A stretch of 48,647 bases of DNA from Clostridia bacterium (GTDB taxonomy: Bacteria > Bacillota > Peptococcia > Peptococcales > BICA1-8), in assembly GCA_030154225.1 (NCBI GenBank), contig JASKKI010000011.1, positions 1 through 48,647 of the forward strand, read 5' to 3'. Positions 1-8,996 of this stretch are shown here, piece by piece (within the stretch, counting starts at the first letter, position 1; each line of letters begins with the position of its first letter). The position numbers and the translations under genes were made by a program. The notes under the pieces were generated by a model. It ran no database searches, had not been told where the DNA came from, and worked only from the letters and a program-made list of their open reading frames with translations.

Positions 1-114
1 GGTCTGGGATTATCTATTGTTAAAAATATCGTTAAGGCCCATGACGGGAAAGTCTGGGTGAGAAGTGATGAAGGAAAAGGTAGTACTTTTGGTTTTTGCC
101 TACCTGTAGATTAA
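1..114 (+). CDS. Sensor histidine kinase, C-terminal end (partial)
   Basis: Only the last 37 residues lie in the window. They read in frame from base 1 to a TAA stop at 112-114 and contain [11 protein letters not shown], the G2-box of the HATPase_c ATP-binding fold, followed by the closing strand ([13 protein letters not shown]). This is the usual end of a membrane two-component sensor kinase. The sensor and dimerisation domains are outside the window, so the stimulus is unknown. The ABC exporter that starts about 250 bases downstream is a plausible target of this two-component system, a common arrangement in Firmicutes, but that is inferred from position only. Confidence 0.88.
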   Translation, partial: GLGLSIVKNIVKAHDGKVWVRSDEGKGSTFGFCLPVD

Positions 115-320
115 TTTTAACTATGCGACGAACCATATATTTTTCAAAACTATAAAGGCTCAGATAATTTTTTAAATAAACTCAAGGCTCAAAGAATTAT
201 CAAAACTTGCCTAATTCTTGTCTTGGAGCTTCTGCGTACTTTTATTTTAACTCGCCGATGTTTCGTTTTTGATAAATAATAAGGGTTTGTTTTTGTATTA
301 ATACTTTGTCAACAGTCTGG

Positions 321-342
321 ACCGGCGGCAGCCGGTTTTCTT
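321..342 (+). terminator. Hairpin with short T-run upstream of the ABC permease genes
   Basis: ACCGGC (321-326) pairs perfectly with GCCGGT (331-336) around a GGCA loop, followed by a T-rich stretch. It probably ends the kinase transcript, but it sits only about 25 bases before the next start codon and could also act as an attenuator. The rest of 115-367 holds no gene; it has a weak inverted repeat at 192-199/212-219. Confidence 0.5.
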
Positions 343-367
343 ATAGTTAATTGGAAGGGGGGGTCCT

Positions 368-1525
368 ATGCAGCTGGTAGACCTTACACTTAAACATTTG
401 TGGCGGAAAAAAACTAAAGCACTTTTTTTACTTTTAGGAATTATCATAGGTGTTACCACCATTGTAACATTATTTGTTATTACTACTTCCATGAATGAAG
501 AAATTAATAATAAATTTGACCTAATAGGTTCCAATATGATAGTTGTACCTAGATCCGATTCTCTTACCTTGTCTTATAATGGTATAACTGTTAATAGTGG
601 AACAACAAATACCGTTGAATTACCTGAAGAAGCTATAAACAAAATAATGAGTATTAAAAATCGGGAAAACATAGCTGAAATTGCTCCCAAGCTTTTAGGG
701 ACGTTACAAACAAATAGTGGGCAGATCTTGGCTGTTGGAGTAAATTTTGATACAGAATTTCGAATAAAAAAATGGTGGCAACTTGATGGTAATAAACCCC
801 AGGCTTCCCATGAGGTGATTCTTGGAAGTACCGCCAGTAAAATATTAAAAAAAGAAGTCGGTTCTAAAATCAGTGTCGGTAATAGGGAATTAGTTGTTAC
901 GGGGGTCCTTAAAGAAATAGGTTCTGAAGAAGATAACGTTTTATATGTTAGTTTGCCTGAATTACAAAATATTTTAAATAAAGAAGGGAAATTAAGTTTT
1001 ATTGAAGTGAGTGCACTATGTTATAGCTGCCCTATTGAAGAAATTGTGGCCCAAATTTCCAGTAAATTACCTGAAGCCAAAGTTACAGCAATCTTAGAAG
1101 CGGTGGAATCCAGAAAGGCTATTGTAGATAAATTTAGTATTTTGGCCCGTACAGTATCTTTAATAGTATTATTTATAGGTTCTTTAATCCTTTCCAATAC
1201 CGTTTTGCTTTCTATAAATGAAAGGAATAGGGAAATTGGGGTTTTTAGAGCTTTAGGATTTAAGAAAAGGCATATTGCAGCAATTATTGTCTTAGAAACC
1301 GCAATTGTAAGTATATTGGGCAGCCTAATGGGCTATTTGCTGGGGATTGTTTTAGCTAAATGGTTAACTCCATTAATTGCTCAAATGGAAGTACCTATTC
1401 TTTGGGATTGGCAATTGGGGATACGGTCCTTAATATTAACTGTACTGGTTGGGGTAATGGCTAGCTTACTTCCCGTTTATAAAGCTGTTAAGCATGATCC
1501 TGCCCATTCCATGAGATTAATTTAA
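368..1525 (+). CDS. ABC transporter permease, MacB/FtsX type
   Basis: This 385-residue inner-membrane protein has the MacB/FtsX layout: one N-terminal membrane helix (about residues 18-40), a large extracytoplasmic domain (about 45-255) and three C-terminal helices. The conserved cytoplasmic segment NEREIGVFRALGFKKRHI (written NERNREIGVFRALGF here) precedes the last helices and is where such permeases contact the ATPase. The GGAAGGGGGG ribosome site just before ATG 368 supports the start. It is followed after 13 bases by a paralogous permease and then an ATPase, so the three form one exporter operon. Substrates of this family include peptides, lipids and antimicrobials; none can be assigned here. 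No MacA-type adaptor gene is visible downstream. Confidence 0.9.
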   Translation: MQLVDLTLKHLWRKKTKALFLLLGIIIGVTTIVTLFVITTSMNEEINNKFDLIGSNMIVVPRSDSLTLSYNGITVNSGTTNTVELPEEAINKIMSIKNRENIAEIAPKLLGTLQTNSGQILAVGVNFDTEFRIKKWWQLDGNKPQASHEVILGSTASKILKKEVGSKISVGNRELVVTGVLKEIGSEEDNVLYVSLPELQNILNKEGKLSFIEVSALCYSCPIEEIVAQISSKLPEAKVTAILEAVESRKAIVDKFSILARTVSLIVLFIGSLILSNTVLLSINERNREIGVFRALGFKKRHIAAIIVLETAIVSILGSLMGYLLGIVLAKWLTPLIAQMEVPILWDWQLGIRSLILTVLVGVMASLLPVYKAVKHDPAHSMRLI

Positions 1526-1538
1526 AGGAGGCAACAGA

Positions 1539-2681
1539 ATGGGCTTACGGGAGATAGTTTTTAATAATTTGAGAAGACGTAAGGGAAAGATGTTTCTTTT
1601 AGTTACAGGCATTACTATAGGAATTACTACCGTTGTCACTTTATTTTCCCTGACCATGGCCATGAATGATAAAATGTTAAAAGATTTTAAGGAAGCGGGA
1701 ACTAAGGTGATAATAACCCCCCAATCAGAGAATACTTCATTTTCTTTCGGTGGTATTACAATGGCGGCGAACATAACTTTTGATGTTAAAGAAATGCCCT
1801 CAAATGTGGTAAATATTCTAAAAAATAAGGTCCAGGACTTAAATATTAAATATATAGCACCCAAAAAAATCATTGGTGTAAAAATAAATCAGCAACCCAG
1901 CCTTCTAGTAGGTGTAGATTTTAAAAATGAATTATATACAAAGCCTTGGTTAAAAATCGCCGGTAAACTTCCGGAAAGTGATACAGAGATTATTTTAGGT
2001 AGTAGTTCCGCAAAGTTTTTAAAAAAGAAGCTGGGAGATACTTTAAAAGTAAATGATAGGGAATTTCGGGTTGTCGGAATATTACATGAAACAGGGGGAC
2101 AAGAAGATGAAATTATCATGGCTTCTCTAAAACTGGTAGAAAATTTAAGTGGAAGTACCAATTTAAGCCTGGTGGAATTGATAATAGAAAATGAAAGTGA
2201 TGTTGAAAATATTAAAGCTTTGCTACCTGGTGTAAAGGTGACTCCTGTAAAAGAAGCTATGAAATCCAGAAAAGAGGTTATCCAGAGGTACGAATATTTT
2301 GCTATTTTAGTTTCCTTTGTTATTTTGATAATAGCAGTATTAATTGTGTTAACAACGATGATGGGTTCTGTAAATGAACGGGTTAAAGAAATTGGTATCT
2401 TTAGGGCTATCGGATTTAGAAAAAGTCATATCATGAAAATTATCATGTTAGAAACAAGTATAACCTGTGCCTTGGGTGGTTTAATTGGTTATCTATCAGG
2501 GGTTTTAGTGGCTAAAAGCACTGTTATTTTTATAGAGCAAAAGGGATTATTTATACAGTGGCATCCACTCTTAGGAATAATAATGATTATGGGTTCAATC
2601 TTCATTGGTTTATTAGCTAGCTGGTTCCCAGCCACTAAGGCTGCCAACCTGGACCCTCAAGAAGCCCTGAGGCATTTATGA
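1539..2681 (+). CDS. ABC transporter permease, MacB/FtsX type (second subunit)
   Basis: A 380-residue paralogue of the preceding permease: N-terminal helix (about 18-40), extracytoplasmic domain, and three C-terminal helices with the matching NERVKEIGIFRAIGFRKSH coupling segment, ending in the family-typical LDPQEALRHL. An AAAGGAGG site at 1524-1531 supports ATG 1539. The two permeases probably form a heterodimer, since each MacB-like transporter needs two permease copies and this operon carries two different ones plus a stand-alone ATPase. The FtsX part is clear; the transported molecule is unknown. Confidence 0.9.
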   Translation: MGLREIVFNNLRRRKGKMFLLVTGITIGITTVVTLFSLTMAMNDKMLKDFKEAGTKVIITPQSENTSFSFGGITMAANITFDVKEMPSNVVNILKNKVQDLNIKYIAPKKIIGVKINQQPSLLVGVDFKNELYTKPWLKIAGKLPESDTEIILGSSSAKFLKKKLGDTLKVNDREFRVVGILHETGGQEDEIIMASLKLVENLSGSTNLSLVELIIENESDVENIKALLPGVKVTPVKEAMKSRKEVIQRYEYFAILVSFVILIIAVLIVLTTMMGSVNERVKEIGIFRAIGFRKSHIMKIIMLETSITCALGGLIGYLSGVLVAKSTVIFIEQKGLFIQWHPLLGIIMIMGSIFIGLLASWFPATKAANLDPQEALRHL

Positions 2682-2695
2682 TGGGAGGTTAATTT

Positions 2696-3364
2696 ATGAC
2701 TCTTATTGAAGCAAGGGATGTATCAAAGGTTTATAAAGGTGAGAGTGAAGTAAAGGCTTTAGATAAAGTTACTTTCCAGGTGAATGAAGGTGAATTTGTT
2801 GCCATCATGGGGCCGTCGGGTTCCGGAAAAAGTACTTTATTAAGTATCTTAGGGGTACTTAATCCCCCTACCTCGGGAGAATTAATCATAGATGAAATTA
2901 AAGTTTTCGAGCTTTCCAATGAAAAGCAAGCTGATTTTCGTAGGGAATATCTGGGTTTTGTATTTCAGCAATTTCAATTAATCCCGTATCTTACGGCTTT
3001 AGAGAATGTAATGCTACCTTTAGCAGTATCTAAGATGTCTAAACAGAAGAAGAGGGCTGCTGCCGAGAGTGTATTAGAAAAAGTAGGTTTGGGAAATAAA
3101 TTTCATCGCCTGCCCCATCAATTATCAGGTGGAGAACAGGGGAGAGTTGCTGTAGCACGTGCCATTGTTAATGAACCCCTTATTATTTTAGCAGATGAAC
3201 CAACGGGCAGTTTGGATACTAAAACTGGTCTGGAAATAATTGAATTATTTCGAGAGCTTAATAAAGCTGGTCATACTATTCTTATGGTGACACACAATAC
3301 AGAAAACCTGCAGCATGTAAATCGGACAATTTTTATTAGAGATGGTCGAATTGATAATAACTAG
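2696..3364 (+). CDS. ABC transporter ATP-binding protein, LolD/MacB type
   Basis: A 222-residue cytoplasmic ATPase with every nucleotide-binding motif: Walker [10 protein letters not shown] near residue 39, Q-loop [17 protein letters not shown], signature [14 protein letters not shown], Walker [13 protein letters not shown] and the switch histidine in MVTHN. The [11 protein letters not shown] stretch is typical of the MacB/LolD/FtsE class that pairs with FtsX-fold permeases. It follows the second permease by 14 bases with a GGGAGG site, so it powers that heterodimeric exporter. The length is normal for the family. A hairpin just after the stop ends the operon. Confidence 0.93.
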   Translation: MTLIEARDVSKVYKGESEVKALDKVTFQVNEGEFVAIMGPSGSGKSTLLSILGVLNPPTSGELIIDEIKVFELSNEKQADFRREYLGFVFQQFQLIPYLTALENVMLPLAVSKMSKQKKRAAAESVLEKVGLGNKFHRLPHQLSGGEQGRVAVARAIVNEPLIILADEPTGSLDTKTGLEIIELFRELNKAGHTILMVTHNTENLQHVNRTIFIRDGRIDNN

Positions 3365-3372
3365 CTAAAAAG

Positions 3373-3395
3373 GTCCTGATTAATTCAGGGCTTTT
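3373..3395 (+). terminator. Terminator of the ABC exporter operon
   Basis: A 7-bp stem, GTCCTGA/TCAGGGC (one G-T pair), with a TTAAT loop and followed by TTTT, sits about 10 bases after the ATPase stop codon. Confidence 0.6.
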
Positions 3396-3440
3396 AGATT
3401 TGAAAGGACATATTTTGTCATGTAAGTGATTTTGTTCGTG

Positions 3441-3449
3441 TGTTATAAT
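3441..3449 (+). promoter_or_regulatory. Extended -10 promoter for the UxaA/SuyAB-like pair
   Basis: TGTTATAAT matches the extended -10 consensus (TGnTATAAT) perfectly, about 60 bases before the first start codon. No good -35 box lies at the usual spacing, which is tolerated by extended -10 promoters. Confidence 0.5.
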
Positions 3450-3508
3450 TGTAGAAAAGTAATAGACTGGTATAATCATACAAGATTATGAAAAAAGGGG
3501 GACAAGCA

Positions 3509-3802
3509 ATGACTAGACAAGGGGTAGTTACTAATGTTAGGGATAATGTGGCCACCGCTACTACAGACATACCAAAAGGCACAAAAGTAAGTATGTTTGT
3601 TGAAGAGAACGAGATGCAGGTAATAGTAAATCAGGATATTCCTTTCGGGCATAAATTTGCTATCAAAAAGATTCCCAAGGGTGAAAATGTCATTAAGTAT
3701 GCCGAGTCAATAGGTGTTGCTACAAAGGATATTTCCGTTGGAGATCATGTTCATGTTCATAACGTTGATAGTGAACGGGGACGGGGAGATTTGTTATTTT
3801 AA
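3509..3802 (+). CDS. SAF-domain small subunit of an altronate dehydratase/sulfolactate sulfo-lyase-like enzyme
   Basis: A 97-residue stand-alone SAF domain of the UxaA N-terminal family. Its end, VGDHVHVHNVDSERGRGDL, is the segment typical of these small subunits. An in-frame ATG exists at 3488, but only ATG 3509 has a ribosome site (AGGGGG), so the shorter form is chosen. In full-length altronate or galactarate dehydratases this domain is fused to the catalytic part. Here it is a separate gene 33 bases before the large subunit, as in the SuyA/SuyB pair that splits (R)-sulfolactate into pyruvate and sulfite. Split UxaA-like pairs of unknown substrate are also common in Clostridia, so the substrate stays open: a sugar acid, hydroxy acid or sulfolactate. 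Confidence 0.8.
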   Translation: MTRQGVVTNVRDNVATATTDIPKGTKVSMFVEENEMQVIVNQDIPFGHKFAIKKIPKGENVIKYAESIGVATKDISVGDHVHVHNVDSERGRGDLLF

Positions 3803-3835
3803 TTCTAAATTTATCTATAAATAGGGGGGAAAACA

Positions 3836-4993
3836 GTGAAATTCAAAGGATATCGCCGGCCCGATGGGAAAGTAGGTATCAGGAATTATGTTCTTTTATT
3901 GCCCACCAGTATTTGTTCCAACAAGGTTGCTGCTGAAATCGCTGGTAAGGTAAAAGGTTGTACTACTGTTGATAATACTTATGGATGTTGTCAGGTGGGA
4001 AGTGACTATGATCTGACCTTTAGAACAATGGTTAATTTAGCAAAACACCCCAATGTGGGGGCGGTAATTGTAGTAGGTCTGGGATGTGAAGGGTTAGAAC
4101 CTTTAAAAGTTTATAATGAATTAAAAAATATAGGTAAACCTGTTGCCAAAGTTGTTATTCAAGAAGAGGGAGGAACATTAAAAACATTTGCCAGGGGGTG
4201 TCAAATAGCCAGGGAATATACACAACTTCTCTCTCAACAGGAAAGAGTAGAATGTGATATTAGTGACTTGATTCTTGGAATTGAATGTGGTGGTTCTGAT
4301 ACTACATCGGGGTTGGCTTCCAATCCTGCATCTGGGGCAGCATCTGACCTTTTAATCGCTGCTGGTGGAACTTCTATTTTATCAGAAACTACGGAACTAA
4401 TTGGAGCTGAACACGTATTGGCCAGGAGGGCAATTAATCAACAAGTAGCTGATAAATTGATTGGAATAGTTAATGCCTGTGAAAAAAGAGCTAAAGATAT
4501 GGGTCAAGATATTCGGGGTACCCAGCCTACCCCGGGTAATATCGAAGGTGGTATCACAACTATTGAGGAAAAATCCCTAGGATGTATTCACAAGGCGGGT
4601 TCAGCTCCTGTTCAGGGAGTTTTAGAATATGGGGAAATTCCTCAAGGTCGAGGATTATATGTAATGGATACTCCAGGGCAAGATATTGTATCAATATCGG
4701 GAATGGTAGCCGGTGGGGCCCAGGTAGTTATTTTTACTACTGGTCGGGGAACACCCACAGGTAATCCCATTGCACCTGTTATAAAAATCACGGGAAATAA
4801 AAGAACTTATGAAAAGATGAAGGACAATATTGACATTGAAGTAGCAGAAATAATTGAGGGAACTAAAAGTATTAAAGAAATGGGGCAGGTTATTTTTGAG
4901 GAAATCATAAAGGTTGCCAATGGTAAAACAACTAAGGCAGAGGAACTAGACCATAATGAATTTTCAATTTACAGAATAGGTCCTACTTTTTAA
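3836..4993 (+). CDS. UxaA-family lyase large subunit (altronate dehydratase C-terminal / SuyB-like)
   Basis: A 385-residue cytoplasmic lyase of the altronate/galactarate dehydratase C-terminal family. Conserved landmarks are GYRRPDGKVGIRN at the N-terminus, a cysteine-containing YGCCQVGSD, GLGCEG near residue 85, ECGGSDTTSGLASNPASGAASD in the middle and MDTPGQD followed by FTTGRGTPTGNPIAPVIK near the C-terminus. These enzymes eliminate water (or sulfite in SuyB) from a 2-hydroxy acid in a metal-dependent reaction. The GTG start at 3836 follows an AGGGGGGAAA site. The gene forms a two-gene unit with the SAF subunit just upstream. Sequence features alone do not separate a sugar-acid dehydratase from a sulfolactate sulfo-lyase. 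Confidence 0.85.
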   Translation: MKFKGYRRPDGKVGIRNYVLLLPTSICSNKVAAEIAGKVKGCTTVDNTYGCCQVGSDYDLTFRTMVNLAKHPNVGAVIVVGLGCEGLEPLKVYNELKNIGKPVAKVVIQEEGGTLKTFARGCQIAREYTQLLSQQERVECDISDLILGIECGGSDTTSGLASNPASGAASDLLIAAGGTSILSETTELIGAEHVLARRAINQQVADKLIGIVNACEKRAKDMGQDIRGTQPTPGNIEGGITTIEEKSLGCIHKAGSAPVQGVLEYGEIPQGRGLYVMDTPGQDIVSISGMVAGGAQVVIFTTGRGTPTGNPIAPVIKITGNKRTYEKMKDNIDIEVAEIIEGTKSIKEMGQVIFEEIIKVANGKTTKAEELDHNEFSIYRIGPTF

Positions 4994-5078
4994 ATATTTA
5001 TTAAAGCTGTTGACTAATAAAAGTTAACAGCTGATTCCTGTAGCACGGTAGCACTGTAGCTACTGTAGGTTCTGAAAG

Positions 5079-5100
5079 ACCGACGAAGTCGGTTTTTCTT
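5079..5100 (+). terminator. Terminator after the UxaA-family pair
   Basis: ACCGAC (5079-5084) pairs with GTCGGT (5088-5093) around a GAA loop, followed by TTTTCTT. A weaker hairpin (AGCTGTT/AACAGCT, about 5005-5032) and a GTAGC-rich repeat lie just upstream. Confidence 0.75.
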
Positions 5101-5170
5101 ATTTAAGATTATAAAACTTTCCTTTTATCCCCATAATATTACAGTAAAGTATTTTAAGCGGGGGTAAAGA

Positions 5171-7378
5171 ATGTCGCTGAAGAATAAGGTTGTATTTAAG
5201 GGAATTATCTATTGGGTAATATTAATGATATTATTAGGATTTACCAATACTGGCTATTGTGCTTTAGCAGGTGATAAATTAACTACTAAAGACTGGAACC
5301 TGGCAGTTCTCATAATTTTGGATCAAATTAATATAGAGGATTTAGCTGGAGAGTATCCCCATATTCATAAGCTTATGGAACAAGGGGCCACTGGCCTTAT
5401 GAATATTAGAACTGCTGGTAGATATAACCCGGCTAGTGGATATTTAACAATAGGTTCCGGCACCCGTGCTACTGTTTTGGGGTCGGGAGGGCAAATATTT
5501 AGTTTTAATGAAACCTATGAAGGAGAAAAGGCGGGAGTAGTGTTTGAAAATTTTACAGGTATTAAGCCATCTCTTAATAATATCCTTGTGTTGGATTTAG
5601 CGCAAATAATTAAAGAAAATAAAAAAGAAGATCATGAAATTATTCCCGGGCTTTTGGGAGAAATATTAAAAAGCAAAAGTGTTCCTGTAACAGTTATAGG
5701 TAATGCTGATACCCCTGAAGAAAAAAACCGTTTAGCAGGATTAATCGCTATGGATACACAGGGTATAGTCTCCGGTGGAAATATAGGTCAGAGCCTGGTT
5801 AAAAAAAATACTAAAAGTCCTTTCCTTGTGGAGACAGATTACGAAAAACTGTACGAGGGATTTAAGCAGTATAAAGCTAACGGGGGACTATTAATAGTTC
5901 ATTTGGGAGATACAATTCGGGCCAACAGTTATCATAAATATGTTTCCTTGGAAAGGTATCAATATTTTCGTAAAGAAGCCTTGCGAAAAGCAGATGAATT
6001 TATTGGAAAAGTCATACAAGATCTGGATTTTAGTACTGATTTATTATTATTGATTACTCCTTTTCCATCTTTTTCAGGATATAGCGAAAAAAATCTTTTA
6101 ACCCCTTTTTTTATGGCGGGTCCGGGGATAAAATCCGGTTATGCAATTTCCGCCACTACCCGTAGGCAGGGAGTAGTGGCTAATATTGATATTGCACCAA
6201 CAATATTATCTTTTTTTGAACAGGAAGTTCCTCAGGTAATGTTAGGTCAGCCAATAACCAGTGTAAAAACTAATAATGTTTTTGAGAAATTGCTTCAACT
6301 AAATAGCCAAATAAAACACACATTTGTGCAGAGAGCATATCTCATTAAACCCTTTGTAGCTTTACAAATCATAATATCTCTTGTTTTTTTACTACTTGTT
6401 TTTTTAAAGAAAAAATGGTTATCCCGAACGCGGCCGCTGATATTAGCCAGCATGATTGTACCTCTGGTATTACTGATACTTTCTATATTTTCTTCAGATC
6501 AATTATCATCTAAATATCTATGGTTAATTATATTAACAGCTTTTTTAGTTGTTGTAACACTTAGCTTTAGAGATACTTTATATGCTGTTTCCTTTATTTC
6601 CCTGATGACTGCATTAGGGATTTTAGTGGATTTATTAAGGGGAGCTCCCTTGATGAAGGTTTCGGCCCTTGGTTATGATCCTATAGGGGGATCTCGATAT
6701 TATGGTTTGGGAAATGAGTATATGGGTGTACTTATCGGTTCTCTCATTATAGGTCTTATGGCTATCATCGATAGGTTAAGACTACAAAGGTGGGGGCATT
6801 ATCTGACTGGTATTATTTTTTTCATCACCTTTTATTTAATTCTTTCTCCCAGCTATGGTAGTAATGTAGGCGGAACCATAAGTGCCTTTGGTGCTTTTTC
6901 AGTTACACTTTTACTTACTTTAGGGGTTAAGATCAGATTAAAACATGTAGGAATTATAGGTTTGGGATTAATCGCTGCTCTAATCGTACTTTTTTTAGTA
7001 ATTAGCCCTCATAACCCACCTAGTCATATAAGTAAAACTGTAGATTTAATAAAAACAGGGGGGATAAAATCTATTTTTTTGATTATTGCCAGGAAACTTT
7101 CCATGAACTATAAACTTCTCAAGTATACAGTTTGGACCCGGGCTTTACTAACCTCCATTGCTGTTATAGTTGCATTACTTTACAGGCCACCCTATTTACT
7201 TAAAAAAATATTTCAAAAGAACAATACCCTTTATTACGGGTTTATTGGAACAGGTGTAGGGTGCCTATTAGCTTTAATTTTCAATGATTCTGGTATTGTG
7301 GCGGCTGCAACTATGATGATATTTATAGCTCTACCTGTTATGCTATTGGTCATTGATGAAATTGAGGGGAGTACCTGA
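5171..7378 (+). CDS. Polytopic membrane protein with alkaline-phosphatase-like ectodomain
   Basis: A 735-residue protein in two halves. After an N-terminal signal helix (about 10-30), residues 45-385 resemble the alkaline phosphatase superfamily: an early strand ending in an Asp (LIILDQI), the core segment NPASGYLTIGSGTRA where the nucleophile Ser/Thr would lie, and a late GPGIKSG...NIDIAPTIL...GQPI segment typical of this fold's C-terminal part. From about residue 395 there are nine or more hydrophobic helices with LGNEYMGVLIG and SPSYGSNVGGT loops. The ectodomain probably faces outside. The fusion suggests handling of a phospho- or sulfo-ester linked to the envelope, but no substrate can be named. 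The ATG at 5171 follows GCGGGGG. Confidence 0.75.
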   Translation: MSLKNKVVFKGIIYWVILMILLGFTNTGYCALAGDKLTTKDWNLAVLIILDQINIEDLAGEYPHIHKLMEQGATGLMNIRTAGRYNPASGYLTIGSGTRATVLGSGGQIFSFNETYEGEKAGVVFENFTGIKPSLNNILVLDLAQIIKENKKEDHEIIPGLLGEILKSKSVPVTVIGNADTPEEKNRLAGLIAMDTQGIVSGGNIGQSLVKKNTKSPFLVETDYEKLYEGFKQYKANGGLLIVHLGDTIRANSYHKYVSLERYQYFRKEALRKADEFIGKVIQDLDFSTDLLLLITPFPSFSGYSEKNLLTPFFMAGPGIKSGYAISATTRRQGVVANIDIAPTILSFFEQEVPQVMLGQPITSVKTNNVFEKLLQLNSQIKHTFVQRAYLIKPFVALQIIISLVFLLLVFLKKKWLSRTRPLILASMIVPLVLLILSIFSSDQLSSKYLWLIILTAFLVVVTLSFRDTLYAVSFISLMTALGILVDLLRGAPLMKVSALGYDPIGGSRYYGLGNEYMGVLIGSLIIGLMAIIDRLRLQRWGHYLTGIIFFITFYLILSPSYGSNVGGTISAFGAFSVTLLLTLGVKIRLKHVGIIGLGLIAALIVLFLVISPHNPPSHISKTVDLIKTGGIKSIFLIIARKLSMNYKLLKYTVWTRALLTSIAVIVALLYRPPYLLKKIFQKNNTLYYGFIGTGVGCLLALIFNDSGIVAAATMMIFIALPVMLLVIDEIEGST

Positions 7379-7379
7379 A

Positions 7380-7448
7380 ATGGACAATAAAACAAAGAAT
7401 AACCAGGTACAACTTTTTTTAGTGAAAATAGAAGGAGAGCAGAGGTGA
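7380..7448 (+). CDS. Possible 22-codon small ORF
   Basis: A short reading frame starts one base after the stop of the large membrane protein, with a GAGGGGAG ribosome site inside the end of that gene at a suitable distance. The predicted peptide is 22 residues, charged and glutamine-rich, with no recognisable motif. It may be translated by coupling, or may be chance in the leader of the asnS gene. Confidence 0.2.
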   Translation: MDNKTKNNQVQLFLVKIEGEQR

Positions 7449-7511
7449 TATGTAGTAATTATAATCGGTACTTGCTATCCTTTTTAGGGCTAGATATAAA
7501 GGGGGATTTTA

Positions 7512-8903
7512 ATGAAAAAAGCAACTGTGAAAGAAATCTATAGACAAACTGAACAATTTTTAAATCAGAAAGTTATTATTTCAGGTTGGGTACGAACCGT
7601 TAGAGCATCAAAAGCTTTTGGCTTTATTGAATTAAATGACGGGACCTTTTTTAAAAACTTACAAATTGTTTTTGAGGAAAATTTAGTTAATTTTAAAGAA
7701 ATAGCCAAGCTTACTGTTAGTACTTCACTAACAGTACAGGGACAATTGGTAGAGTCACCCGGTTCTAATCAAGCTTTTGAATTAAAAGCAGAAAAAATAG
7801 AAATTGACGGGCATTGTGATTCTGATTATCCCTTGCAGAAAAAAAGACATTCCTTTGAATTTTTAAGAACCATTGCTCACCTTAGGCCCCGGACAAATAC
7901 TTTTTCCGCGGTATTTAGAATACGGTCAATGGTAGCCTATGCCATTCACAAATTTTTCCAGGAAAGGGGTTTCGTTTATGTACACACCCCAATCATAACC
8001 GGAAGTGATGCCGAAGGTGCAGGGGAAATGTTTCGAGTAACCACCCTGGATATTAATAATCCTCCCCGGGATGAGCAAGGAAAAATTGATTTTTCCAAAG
8101 ATTTTTTCGGTAAGGAAACAAACTTGACGGTTAGTGGGCAGTTAAATGTTGAAACTTATTGTATGGCATTTAAAAATGTATATACATTTGGACCAACCTT
8201 TAGGGCTGAAAATTCAAATACTGCCCGGCATGCAGCAGAATTCTGGATGATTGAACCGGAAATTGCTTTTGCTGACTTAAGGGATAACATGGATTTAGCG
8301 GAAGAAATGATGAAATATATTATTAATTATGCTCTGGAAAATGCACCGGAAGAAATGGAATTTTTTAATAAGTTTATTGATAAAAACCTTTTTGAACGGT
8401 TGGATAATGTAATTAATTCTAAATTTGAGCATATTACTTATACTGATGCCATTGATATCTTATTAAAAGCAAATGAAAATTTTGAATATCCTGTAAAGTG
8501 GGGGAATGACCTGCAAACAGAACATGAGAGGTATTTGACGGAAAATTATTTCAAAAAACCAGTTTTTGTAACAGATTATCCCAAAGATATTAAAGCTTTT
8601 TATATGAGAATGAATGATGATAATAAAACTGTTGCCGCTATGGACCTACTTGTTCCCGGTGTTGGAGAAATAATCGGTGGGAGCCAAAGGGAAGAAAGAT
8701 ACGATTTTTTAGAAAAAAGGATAAACGAGCTTGGATTAAAAAAAGAGGACTACTGGTGGTATCTGGACTTGAGAAAATATGGTGGAACAAAACATGCAGG
8801 ATATGGCCTCGGTTTTGAAAGGGCTATCATGTATTTAACAGGGATGAACAATATAAGGGATGTCATAGCTTTTCCAAGAACTGTAAAAAATGCTGATTTT
8901 TAA
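7512..8903 (+). CDS. asnS: Asparaginyl-tRNA synthetase
   Basis: A 463-residue class IIb aminoacyl-tRNA synthetase that charges tRNA-Asn. The N-terminal OB-fold anticodon-binding domain (about 1-110, with [24 protein letters not shown]) is followed by the catalytic core. The core holds motif 2 ([26 protein letters not shown]) and motif 3 ([15 protein letters not shown]). The NTARHAAEF variant fits asparaginyl rather than aspartyl enzymes. The length is normal. The start at ATG 7512 follows AAAGGGGGA. There is no T-box AGGGTGG-type element in the short leader, so amino-acid-responsive control is not evident. A strong terminator follows directly. Confidence 0.96.
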   Translation: MKKATVKEIYRQTEQFLNQKVIISGWVRTVRASKAFGFIELNDGTFFKNLQIVFEENLVNFKEIAKLTVSTSLTVQGQLVESPGSNQAFELKAEKIEIDGHCDSDYPLQKKRHSFEFLRTIAHLRPRTNTFSAVFRIRSMVAYAIHKFFQERGFVYVHTPIITGSDAEGAGEMFRVTTLDINNPPRDEQGKIDFSKDFFGKETNLTVSGQLNVETYCMAFKNVYTFGPTFRAENSNTARHAAEFWMIEPEIAFADLRDNMDLAEEMMKYIINYALENAPEEMEFFNKFIDKNLFERLDNVINSKFEHITYTDAIDILLKANENFEYPVKWGNDLQTEHERYLTENYFKKPVFVTDYPKDIKAFYMRMNDDNKTVAAMDLLVPGVGEIIGGSQREERYDFLEKRINELGLKKEDYWWYLDLRKYGGTKHAGYGLGFERAIMYLTGMNNIRDVIAFPRTVKNADF

Positions 8904-8932
8904 AAAGCCGGGTTTATTCTCGGCTTTTTAAA
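8903..8932 (+). terminator. Terminator of asnS
   Basis: AAAAGCCGGG pairs with CTCGGCTTTT around TTTATT and ends in a T-run. It begins at the asnS stop codon. Confidence 0.85.
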
Positions 8933-8996
8933 TTGTAAAACCTAGCAAGTTGGTTTACTATGTTTAATTATTGAAAATTGAAGGAGGTTTTTAAAA

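Noticed and set aside
192-219. Inverted repeat after the kinase stop as a terminator
   Set aside because: The arms are AT-rich, the loop is 12 bases and no T-run follows; the hairpin at 321-342 is a better candidate.
4582-4764. Open frame inside the UxaA-family large subunit
   Set aside because: It lies wholly within a well-supported gene in another frame, has low-complexity Gly/Ser/Arg composition and no ribosome site.
7379-7511. Possible T-box in the asnS leader
   Set aside because: The leader is only about 130 bases and lacks the AGGGTGGNACCGCG-type T-box sequence and an antiterminator/terminator pair.
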